The position numbers were made by a program, and so were the translations under genes. Below the pieces are notes generated by a model that was given only the letters and a program-made list of their open reading frames with translations, was not told the DNA's origin and ran no database searches. Shown piece after piece: positions 1 through 6,270 of a stretch of DNA of 6,270 bases. This DNA comes from Candidatus Coatesiibacteriota bacterium (lineage in GTDB: Bacteria > B130-G9), in contig JAFGIT010000015.1 in the NCBI GenBank assembly GCA_016929465.1, forward strand, positions 1 through 6,270, read 5' to 3'. Numbering within the stretch: the stretch's first letter is position 1; each line of letters begins with the position of its first letter.

Positions 1-17
1 TATGAGGAACCAAAAAA

Positions 18-419
18 ATGACAAAACCATCGACTGAGAGGGACCCCAGAACCTACGCGATCATCGGGGCCGCCATGGAGGTGCATCGCGAGCTGGGCTC
101 CGGTTTTCTCGAAGCCGTATATCAGGAAGCTCTGGCCATGGAGTTCGAATCCTGCGGGATCCCGTTTGAAAGAGAAGCCAATCTTCCCATCCACTATAAG
201 GGCAGGCAGCTGGGGGCGAAATATAAGGCGGATTTCATCTGCTTTGGCGAGGTAATTGTTGAATTAAAGGCCCTGGAAGGGATAATCGGTCAGCACGAGG
301 CCCAGGTGCTGAACTCCCTCAAGGCTTCTGGGCTTTCAGTCGGTCTGGTTCTGAATTTCGGTCAGCATTCGCTGCAATATCGCCGCCTTGTAAGCTCCCA
401 ATCCGTGAAATCTGCGTAA
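18..419 (+). CDS. GxxExxY family protein (PD-(D/E)XK nuclease superfamily)
   Basis: A 133-residue protein. The family's name motif is present as GFLEAVY (G29, E32, Y35), following the usual AxEVHRELGxG segment. A PD-(D/E)XK-like core follows: D72 in KADFICF, then E82 and K84 in VELKAL, and downstream the HEAQVLNSLK helix (about 93-102) and the GLVLNFG strand (about 109-115) typical of the family (PDDEXK_3). The length is normal, so the gene looks complete. The start is set by GAGGA at 4-8, nine bases before the ATG. The last residues (SSQSVKSA) lie in a short tandem repeat and look like a read-through tail, not conserved domain. The gene converges on the methyltransferase with 10 bp between stop codons. 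The biological role of the family is unsettled: the fold suggests nuclease ancestry and the catalytic residues look intact, but nuclease activity here is inference. Confidence 0.92.
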   Translation: MTKPSTERDPRTYAIIGAAMEVHRELGSGFLEAVYQEALAMEFESCGIPFEREANLPIHYKGRQLGAKYKADFICFGEVIVELKALEGIIGQHEAQVLNSLKASGLSVGLVLNFGQHSLQYRRLVSSQSVKSA

Positions 420-426
420 TCTGCGG
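400..426. repeat. Three tandem 9-bp units across the GxxExxY stop codon
   Basis: The units are AATCCGTGA (400-408), AATCTGCGT (409-417) and AATCTGCGG (418-426). Units 2 and 3 differ at one base; unit 1 differs from unit 2 at three. The TAA stop codon of the GxxExxY gene (417-419) falls at the junction of units 2 and 3, so the repeat supplies the last residues of that protein. The rest lies in the 10-bp gap before the convergent methyltransferase gene. The function is unknown. Confidence 0.7.
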
Positions 427-429
427 ACT

Positions 430-1395
430 TCAACTTTCCTCTTTCAGCACATTATACATCGCGAAGCGGCCGCGACCGAACTCTGCGGATAGGAGCTCTA
501 TTGCTCTCTTCTTCGTGGGGTGGGTTTGGATGAGTTCTTGGTACCGAGCCCGGACCAATTCCCTCTCGGCTTCAGTCCAGAGGCGACCTTGATTAAGTGG
601 TTTGTTGCTCGGACCGGCTCGGCGTAAGGTTGGCATCAGGCTGCCGGGTTCGATTGCCGCCACTCTCCTGGCATTGCCCTCGAATGCGATTTTGCTTTTC
701 TCGAAGCCCATCGCCCGTCTATTGAGACCAATGGCCACCTTTGCGGTGGAGAAACTCCCTAGAAAGAGGTCGCAGACGAGATCGTCCTCGTTGCTGCTGT
801 ATTGGATCATTTTTATTAGCAGCTGCTTGGGGAGTTCGTTCTTATTCTTTCTCTGGGTTGGCTTATATTCCCTGTTGATGATCCAAACATCTTCACGGTC
901 GCGGTAATTCAGAGAGCCAGCATTGTCTCTTTCATTCGCGCCATATCGACAATTAATGTTAAATGTCGCCCTCTCGCCAGGCTTCGTATAATAGAGAATG
1001 TGATAGTGGGAGGAGACATACTTACGTCTCGTGTGCACACCAAAATTATATTTCCAGATAATGTGATTGACCTCCTCCAGGCAAGTAGCATGCAAGGCGT
1101 TCAGAATATGAACCAGATTTGTGTAGCCAGATACTATATATATTGAGCCACCGGGCCTTAAGATGCGTGCCGCCTGCTCGATCCAGGCCAAGCTGAACTC
1201 GGCGTATTGGTCACCTGGCACCTCGATGTAACCATCGAGCACGAATCCCTCCTTGCGGTTGTAGTGCTTGTGGAGCTTATCACCATCGATGCCGTAAGGG
1301 GGATCGGTTATTATCAGATCAACTGAATCGTCCGGAGCATGCTTCTTGCAGCCCTCGATGCAGTCTTCGTTGTAGAATTGGCCATATTCCGTCAT
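430..1395 (-). CDS. DNA methyltransferase, N4-cytosine/N6-adenine type, beta class
   Basis: A 321-residue enzyme expected to transfer a methyl group from S-adenosylmethionine to an exocyclic amino group of adenine or cytosine in a specific DNA site. Catalytic motif IV is DPPYG (31-35), preceded by the strand VDLIIT. The SAM-binding motif I lies near the other end of the domain as CDLFLGSFSTAKVA (208-221). This IV-before-I order defines the beta class (N6_N4_Mtase family). Motif I reads FxGxF in place of the usual FxGxG. The middle (about 85-200) holds a likely target-recognition region rich in aromatic and basic residues. After residue about 265 a charged helical tail (WTEAERELVRARY and on) resembles a small helix-turn-helix and may help DNA binding. 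GAGG lies ten bases before the ATG. No endonuclease gene is adjacent on the same strand, so it may be an orphan methyltransferase. Target site and base are unknown. The middle of the gene is about 43% GC, lower than the ABC operon. Confidence 0.94.
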   Translation of the reverse strand: MTEYGQFYNEDCIEGCKKHAPDDSVDLIITDPPYGIDGDKLHKHYNRKEGFVLDGYIEVPGDQYAEFSLAWIEQAARILRPGGSIYIVSGYTNLVHILNALHATCLEEVNHIIWKYNFGVHTRRKYVSSHYHILYYTKPGERATFNINCRYGANERDNAGSLNYRDREDVWIINREYKPTQRKNKNELPKQLLIKMIQYSSNEDDLVCDLFLGSFSTAKVAIGLNRRAMGFEKSKIAFEGNARRVAAIEPGSLMPTLRRAGPSNKPLNQGRLWTEAERELVRARYQELIQTHPTKKRAIELLSAEFGRGRFAMYNVLKEES

Positions 1396-1420
1396 TGATT
1401 GATCGCCTCAAGATTCAGAA

Positions 1421-1488
1421 GAACATACAACTGATATGACTCATTCTACTTGTTTACTATCCTGGAAATCAAAGGCTCAAGATGCTCG
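1421..1488. repeat. 68-bp imperfect direct repeat, copy 1
   Basis: Aligned without gaps to 2603-2670, 55 of 68 positions are identical. The longest identical run is 16 bp (1441-1456, TCATTCTACTTGTTTA). A second strong block, AAATCAAAGGC, is at 1466-1476. The variable bases cluster at 1434-1440 and 1461-1465. This copy sits between the methyltransferase start and the aldo/keto reductase stop, upstream of the methyltransferase on the minus strand. Confidence 0.85.
1443..1472 (-). promoter_or_regulatory. Possible sigma-70 promoter for the methyltransferase, inside repeat copy 1
   Basis: On the minus strand, TTGATT (1467-1472; 4 of 6 to the -35 consensus) is followed after 18 bp by TAGAAT (1443-1448; 5 of 6 to the -10 consensus). 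Transcription would start near 1436, about 40 bases before the methyltransferase ATG at 1395. Both hexamers are unchanged in the second repeat copy although the spacer has five or more changes, which supports function. This is an inference from pattern only. Confidence 0.45.
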
Positions 1489-1534
1489 CTGGATTCGTGT
1501 GTGATCAGAGCCGCCCAATCTTCTGGTGAAGAAA

Positions 1535-2539
<1,005 letters not shown>

Positions 2540-2549
2540 TTATTCTCGA

Positions 2550-2569
2550 TTCGGGGCCAATTCCCCGAA
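2550..2569. repeat. Inverted repeat in the aldo/keto reductase leader
   Basis: TTCGGGG (2550-2556) and CCCCGAA (2563-2569) are perfect 7-bp inverted arms around a 6-base loop, CCAATT. It lies about 31 bases before the aldo/keto reductase ATG, within the 174-bp divergent region shared with the exporter operon. Neither strand has a T-run after the hairpin, so it is not a standard intrinsic terminator. It could be an operator for a dimeric regulator or an mRNA leader hairpin. Confidence 0.5.
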
Positions 2570-2602
2570 AAATATGAAGCCGTCACAACCAGAGCCTTGC
2601 AG

Positions 2603-2670
2603 GAACATTGAACTGGCATGTTTCATTCTACTTGTTTAGTATCGCACAAATCAAAGGCGCAAGATGATCG
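2603..2670. repeat. 68-bp imperfect direct repeat, copy 2
   Basis: Partner of 1421-1488, offset by 1182 bp, in the same orientation, with 55 of 68 positions identical and no gaps. It begins 84 bp upstream of the aldo/keto reductase ATG and ends 22 bases before the ATG of the ABC ATPase. The two copies therefore bracket the reductase gene. Confidence 0.85.
2625..2654 (-). promoter_or_regulatory. Possible sigma-70 promoter for the aldo/keto reductase, inside repeat copy 2
   Basis: Minus strand TTGATT (2649-2654), 18-bp spacer, TAGAAT (2625-2630): the same hexamers and spacing as in repeat copy 1. Transcription would start near 2618, leaving a leader of about 100 bases that contains the inverted repeat at 2550-2569. 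Inference from pattern and from conservation between the two copies. Confidence 0.45.
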
Positions 2671-2692
2671 TTCACAACTCCCCTAATACAAC

Positions 2693-3706
2693 ATGACCGA
2701 ATCGATACACGTTGAGAATCTGACTAAGGTCTATCGCAATTTCGCACGGCGTGAGGGGCTTTTTGGCGCGATTGCCGACCTGTTCAAACGAGAATATATC
2801 CTGACGAAAGCCGTCGATTCGGTGTCTTTCTCGATCGCTGAGGGCGAGATCGTCGGGTATATCGGCGCGAATGGGGCGGGCAAATCTACGACCATCAAGA
2901 TGCTGACTGGGATACTCCGCCCGACATCGGGCGGCGCCGTCATTAACGGGCTCGTGCCTTGGGAGCAGCGCAAGAAGCACGCCCGCAATATCGGCGTGAT
3001 CTTCGGGCAGCGAACGCAGCTATATTGGGATATCGCGGTCATCGAGACCTTCAACCTTCTCCGACGTGTCTATCGCGTCGAGAAGTCAGTCTATGATCGG
3101 CGCCTGGAGGAGCTGACAACGCTTCTGGACCTGAGTTCCCTGCTCACGAAGCCCACGCGGAAGCTCAGCCTAGGCCAGCGGATGCGCTGCGATTTCGCTG
3201 CATCGATGATCCACGATCCGCCGGTCCTGTTCTTCGATGAGCCGACGATCGGTCTCGACGTCTCGGCGAAATTCCGGGTGCGGGATGCGATACGTCACCT
3301 GGCTTCAGATAGGGGCAAGACTATTCTCTTGACCACGCACGACATCGCGGACGTTGAGGACCTTTGCGAACGGATCATCATCGTCGATGGCGGACGCATC
3401 ATCTTCGATGGGCTGATCAGGGATATAAAGGACAGGATGGGACGAACGCGTAGGGCGACGATCGATTTCCACGGCGAAGTCTCGACGGACGAAATTTCGA
3501 GGCTCCTGGACGGCAGATTGCTCGAATCGGAGCAGATAACGCCGGAGCAGGTCGAGATTCGCTTCGACATCCAGTCGATCAAGCCGAGCGACCTGGTGCG
3601 AACGCTCCTCGCCGAACTCCCGGTCAAGGACATAGTGCTGAAAGGGCCGGACCTCTCCGACATCGTGCGCCGCATATACGAGGGCAAGGAGCGGCTCGAT
3701 GAGTAG
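2693..3706 (+). CDS. ABC-2 type exporter, ATP-binding protein
   Basis: A 337-residue cytoplasmic ATPase that powers the two permeases encoded next. All nucleotide-binding motifs are present: Walker A GANGAGKST (58-66), Q-loop Q106 (GVIFGQRTQL), signature LSLGQ (158-162, with L for the usual first G), Walker B VLFFDEP with catalytic E183, D-loop IGLD (186-189) and switch H216 (LLTTHDI). An N-terminal segment (FARREGLFGAIADLFKREY, about 17-35) precedes the core, and a C-terminal domain of about 90 residues follows. Both are usual in the COG4586 group, whose partners are DUF990-type permeases; KEGG labels part of this group as viologen exporters after a cyanobacterial example. The substrate here is unknown. 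No SD sequence is visible: 2673-2692 contain no G. An in-frame TAA at 2684-2686 rules out a longer protein. The gene overlaps the next by 8 bp. Confidence 0.96.
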   Translation: MTESIHVENLTKVYRNFARREGLFGAIADLFKREYILTKAVDSVSFSIAEGEIVGYIGANGAGKSTTIKMLTGILRPTSGGAVINGLVPWEQRKKHARNIGVIFGQRTQLYWDIAVIETFNLLRRVYRVEKSVYDRRLEELTTLLDLSSLLTKPTRKLSLGQRMRCDFAASMIHDPPVLFFDEPTIGLDVSAKFRVRDAIRHLASDRGKTILLTTHDIADVEDLCERIIIVDGGRIIFDGLIRDIKDRMGRTRRATIDFHGEVSTDEISRLLDGRLLESEQITPEQVEIRFDIQSIKPSDLVRTLLAELPVKDIVLKGPDLSDIVRRIYEGKERLDE

Positions 3707-4493
3707 CCTTGCCTGGCCGCTGGTTAAGATCGGCGCGCTCGAGAGTATCGCATTTCGGCTTAGGCCGATAATGGCTCTCTCGGCCTATCCAGTGACAATT
3801 TTCGCCAATTACTGCCTTTATATGGCCGTATTCAGCCACAGGGAGACGGTCGCAGGATACACCGTGGGCGAGGCGGTTACTTATATCGGCATCGCCTGGC
3901 TCATGAGATCGACTTTCAAGACCAATACCGACCGGCACATAGGCTACCGAGTCCGCTCTGGGGACATTGCGCTCGACCTCATGCGTCCGATCTACTACCC
4001 GGCTCTCGTCTTCTGGCAGAACCTGGGCAGGACCCTGAGCAGACTGCTCATCATCTCGGTCCCGCTGATTGTGTTCAGCAAGCTCGCCATGAATATCACC
4101 ACGCCGCGAGATCTGAAGACCTGGGCGTTTTTCGCGGCGAGCGTCGCCATCGCCCACCTGATGGTCTTCTCAATCGACTTCATGGTTGGCGTCTCTGCCT
4201 TCTTCGTCGAGTTCAACGTCGAGTTCGCGTGGACCATCGACCTGACGGTGCGGTTGATGGCGGGCCTTGTCATCCCCATCGACTTCTTCCCGAAGGCGTT
4301 CGCGTCGGTTCTGTTGCACTCGCCGCTGAAATATATCTACTTCCTGCCTATACAGATATACCTCGGACGCATTCCAGCGGAGGAGATTGCACCTGCCCTA
4401 TTCTCGGGATTTCTCTGGCTGATGGGGATGCTGCTCGCAGCTCATATTCTGTTCAAGGCCGGGACAAGGCGCCTGACGATACAGGGAGGATGA
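3699..4493 (+). CDS. ABC-2 type exporter, permease subunit 1 (DUF990-type)
   Basis: A 264-residue inner-membrane protein with about six hydrophobic segments (roughly 24-44, 57-70, 110-128, 141-166, 183-205, 231-252). Between segments 2 and 3 the family motif RSGDIALDLMRPIYYP (86-101) is seen. The C-terminus ends in RRLTIQGG, also usual for COG4587-type permeases. It would pair with the second permease to form the export channel driven by the preceding ATPase. Start: ATG at 3699 overlaps the ATPase stop (ATGAGTAG), with AAGGAG at 3686-3691, seven bases upstream, so translation is probably coupled. Length is normal for the family and no lesion is seen. Confidence 0.95.
   Translation: MSSLAWPLVKIGALESIAFRLRPIMALSAYPVTIFANYCLYMAVFSHRETVAGYTVGEAVTYIGIAWLMRSTFKTNTDRHIGYRVRSGDIALDLMRPIYYPALVFWQNLGRTLSRLLIISVPLIVFSKLAMNITTPRDLKTWAFFAASVAIAHLMVFSIDFMVGVSAFFVEFNVEFAWTIDLTVRLMAGLVIPIDFFPKAFASVLLHSPLKYIYFLPIQIYLGRIPAEEIAPALFSGFLWLMGMLLAAHILFKAGTRRLTIQGG
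4485..4489 (+). promoter_or_regulatory. Ribosome binding site that fixes a TTG start for permease 2
   Basis: GGAGG at 4485-4489 lies eight bases before TTG at 4498. The ATG at 4490 directly abuts it, is in another frame and closes after three codons (ATG AGG GCT TGA), so it cannot start the permease. The in-frame ATG at 4513 has no SD sequence. Confidence 0.75.
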
Positions 4494-4497
4494 GGGC

Positions 4498-5334
4498 TTG
4501 AAGAATTCATCTATGAAGGAAGGCAAGAAACGGGAGGCTGACATCGTAGCCTCAATGGGATTGATAGCCGCTTTCGTCGCCCAGCGGATCAAGGTGGCGA
4601 TGGCATATCGGTTCGACTTCTTCATCAGCTCGGTCGCGACGATCGCGTTCGGGGTGGTGAACATCTCCCTCCTCTGGGCGATCTGCTCCAGGATCCCTAA
4701 CCTGTTGGGCTGGTCCTTTGACGAGCTGCTTTTGATATATGGGCTGGGCGAGTTGAACGTGGGCATCTTGTTCATGTTCTTCTCCTTCCTTTTCAGCGTG
4801 CCGGCTCAACAAATAGTCGAGGGGAGGCTCGATCAGAAGCTGGTCCGACCGCTGCCCGTTTTTTTGCAGCTCGCAGCTGAGGGCTTCAGCTTCAAGGACA
4901 CGATCATCATCGCGAAGGGCGTCGCAATCGTCGCATACGCCTCTTCACGGCTCTCGCTCGATCTGTCGCTGGGGAAGGTCCTCTTCGTGGTTCTTCTCTG
5001 CCTGAGCGCGGGTGCGATCTACGCCTCGGTCTTCACGATCTTCACCTCGCTATCATTCTGGGTGGTAGATAGGACCGGCCTGATAAATCCGCTCTTCCCG
5101 ATCAGCGATTTCTCGCGCTTTCCGCTCACGATATACCCGCTCGGGATACGCATCTTCCTGACCTACCTGATCCCGTTTGCATTCGTGGCGTTCTACCCGG
5201 CGACGGTGATTGTCGGTCGGGCCGAATTTACTGCGATGGCGAGTATCGCTCCCGTGGTTGCTGTGGTCTTCGGATTCATCGCATCTCGAATCTGGAAGGC
5301 CGGGCTCTTGAGGTATGAATCAACCGGGACATAG
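4498..5334 (+). CDS. ABC-2 type exporter, permease subunit 2 (DUF990-type)
   Basis: A 278-residue inner-membrane protein of the COG3694 type, with about six hydrophobic segments (roughly 41-62, 76-101, 134-149, 159-187, 215-240, 245-263). Family landmarks are EGRLDQKLVRPLP (108-120), SRFPLTIYPLGIRIFLTYLI (206-225) followed by PFAFVAFYPA, and the C-terminal WKAGLLRYESTGT. It begins four bases after the first permease, with the SD sequence inside the end of that gene, so all three exporter genes form one transcription and translation unit. TTG is the best start (see the binding site entry); ATG codons at residues 6 and 20 are alternatives. The first 20 residues are polar and sit before the family region, so the exact N-terminus is less certain than the rest. 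Confidence 0.94.
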   Translation: MKNSSMKEGKKREADIVASMGLIAAFVAQRIKVAMAYRFDFFISSVATIAFGVVNISLLWAICSRIPNLLGWSFDELLLIYGLGELNVGILFMFFSFLFSVPAQQIVEGRLDQKLVRPLPVFLQLAAEGFSFKDTIIIAKGVAIVAYASSRLSLDLSLGKVLFVVLLCLSAGAIYASVFTIFTSLSFWVVDRTGLINPLFPISDFSRFPLTIYPLGIRIFLTYLIPFAFVAFYPATVIVGRAEFTAMASIAPVVAVVFGFIASRIWKAGLLRYESTGT

Positions 5335-5491
5335 GCGCGATTCGCCTCCAGCCTCGATTGACCCTTCGCTGATATGGGGTCGGGAACTTGCTTGCATCCG
5401 CCACTTGATTAAGGCAGAGTCTTCTATCGCTATTGCTTTTTGTGATGGGCAATGCGCCCGGAATGTGGACATTCTCAAGGAGGAAGAAACC
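5335..5491. other. Gene-free gap between the exporter operon and the secreted protein gene
   Basis: 157 bp. A short hairpin (AGGCG at 5333-5337, CGCCT at 5343-5347, 5-base loop) overlaps the stop codon of permease 2, but no T-run follows, so a standard terminator is not supported. A TTGATT at about 5406 resembles a -35 box, but no good -10 sits at the right distance. The only firm signal is AAGGAGG at 5477-5483, eight bases before the next ATG. Confidence 0.6.
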
Positions 5492-6270
5492 ATGAGGTTC
5501 ACACTCGCCCTTTGCGGCTTGCTCGCTATGTTACCGGCATTCTCGCTCGGAGCGCCAATCGTCAACATCCACACCGACAAGGACTTCTATGAAGTCGGCG
5601 AAAGGATCGAACTCAGTCTGTCTGGGGCCAACTCCGGGGGGGACGCGATCGTTGACCTCTATGTTGGCCTTCTTTATGAGGACGGAAGGACATACTTCCT
5701 ATCATCGGAGGGCTGGAGCTGGACTTGGTCCACATTGAGCGAACCGATTTCGCCTACGCCCTTCATTGCCTCGATTTCAATGCCGAATGGTTTTGCGACG
5801 GGGCCGACGCCTTTTGAGTGGCTCGATCTTCCGTGCAGAATGCCGACAATCGGACAGGCGGGCAGATACTTCTTCGTGGCGGCGCTCGCGGCCGCAGGGA
5901 CGAGCGACTGGATTGGCGAGATGAGCATGGCCCCCTTCTATCTCGAGACGCCGCCTCAAAGGCCGATGAGAATGATCTCCGTCCCCGCGGGTTCGTTCGA
6001 CATGGGTGATGGGTACGAGCCGCCCGAAGGTCCACTCCATCGGGTCAATGTATCCGCCTTTATCATGTCCGAGATGGAGGTTACCCAGGGCCAATGGATG
6101 GATGTGATGGGCTTCAATCCCAGCTGGGACAGGTTCCATATTGATTTGCCCGTCGAATACGTTACCTGGTATGACAACGTCAACTTCTGCAATGAGAAGT
6201 CCATCTCCGAGGGCCTGACGCCCTGCTACACGATCGAGAACATCGTCCGATACAATTCTCGACATATCAA
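5492..6270 (+). CDS. Secreted protein with a formylglycine-generating-enzyme-like (SUMF1) domain, 3' end outside the window
   Basis: The reading frame is open from ATG 5492 to the window edge (259 codons read). The start has a strong SD sequence, AAGGAGG at 5477-5483, eight bases upstream. Residues 1-21 form a signal peptide (MRF, then a hydrophobic core, cleavage probable near SLG/A at 20-21), so the protein is exported. Residues about 22-155 form an extracellular module beginning IHTDKDFYEVGERIELSLSG, with LYVGLLYEDGRTYFL and later AGRYFFVAALAAAG; I read it as beta-rich and Ig-like, by inference. From about residue 159 the SUMF1/FGE-sulfatase fold begins: MISVPAGSFDMGDG, then PLHRVNVSAFIMSEMEVTQG, and DLPVEYVTWYDNVNFCNE. 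Authentic family enzymes convert a sulfatase cysteine to formylglycine, but many members do other oxidations or none. The diagnostic C-terminal cysteines lie beyond the window, so activity cannot be judged. Confidence 0.88.
   Translation, partial: MRFTLALCGLLAMLPAFSLGAPIVNIHTDKDFYEVGERIELSLSGANSGGDAIVDLYVGLLYEDGRTYFLSSEGWSWTWSTLSEPISPTPFIASISMPNGFATGPTPFEWLDLPCRMPTIGQAGRYFFVAALAAAGTSDWIGEMSMAPFYLETPPQRPMRMISVPAGSFDMGDGYEPPEGPLHRVNVSAFIMSEMEVTQGQWMDVMGFNPSWDRFHIDLPVEYVTWYDNVNFCNEKSISEGLTPCYTIENIVRYNSRHI

Noticed and set aside
602-907. Plus-strand reading frame of 101 codons
   Set aside because: Wholly antisense to the methyltransferase, which has clear conserved motifs; no SD sequence or recognisable domain.
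1519-1532. Hairpin TCTTC / GAAGA next to the aldo/keto reductase stop codon, as a terminator
   Set aside because: Only five base pairs and no T-run follows on the minus strand.
3624-4157. Minus-strand reading frame of 177 codons
   Set aside because: Antisense to the ATPase/permease junction; its composition (many R, E, D, H) is that of a shadow frame and no domain is recognised.
5333-5347. Hairpin AGGCG / CGCCT after the exporter operon, as a terminator
   Set aside because: Five base pairs, overlaps the last codon, and no T-run follows.
5777-6265. Minus-strand reading frame of 162 codons
   Set aside because: Antisense to the SUMF1-like gene, which has a signal peptide, a strong SD sequence and family motifs.

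Overview
The window holds seven protein-coding genes, the last cut by the right edge. It has no RNA genes, transposase, integrase, CRISPR array or recognisable phage gene. The content (GxxExxY protein, solitary DNA methyltransferase, exporter of the old DUF990 type, large secreted protein with a formylglycine-generating-enzyme-like domain) fits a free-living bacterium, probably from an environmental lineage. I cannot assign a phylum from the sequence. Strong Shine-Dalgarno (SD) sequences (GGAGG type) precede most genes. Hand counts of GC are about 43% in the middle of the methyltransferase (901-1140), 53% in part of the aldo/keto reductase (2101-2220) and 57% in the ABC operon (3181-3420), so the left part may have a different history.

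Left part (1-1395): a small GxxExxY protein of the PD-(D/E)XK nuclease superfamily (18-419, +) converges on a beta-class N4/N6 DNA methyltransferase (430-1395, -) with only 10 bp between them. Three tandem 9-bp units cross the stop codon of the first gene. No cognate restriction enzyme is otherwise visible.

Middle (1396-2692): an aldo/keto reductase (1535-2518, -) with an intact catalytic tetrad. It lies between two copies of a 68-bp imperfect direct repeat (1421-1488 and 2603-2670, ungapped, 55 of 68 identical). Each copy lies upstream of a minus-strand gene. In each, the most conserved blocks form a possible sigma-70 promoter (TTGATT, 18 bp, TAGAAT) while the spacer between them has diverged. 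This repeat is the most interesting non-coding structure in the window.

Right part (2693-6270): a tightly packed three-gene operon (+) encodes an ABC-2 type exporter: ATPase, permease 1 (8-bp overlap) and permease 2 (TTG start, 4-bp gap). It is transcribed away from the aldo/keto reductase, across a 174-bp shared control region. After 157 bp without a gene comes a secreted protein with an N-terminal signal peptide, an extracellular beta-rich-looking module and a SUMF1/FGE-like domain, open at the right edge (5492 to beyond 6270).

I see no convincing new multi-gene system. The items most worth following are the repeated promoter-like element, the convergent nuclease-fold/methyltransferase pair, and the composite secreted protein.
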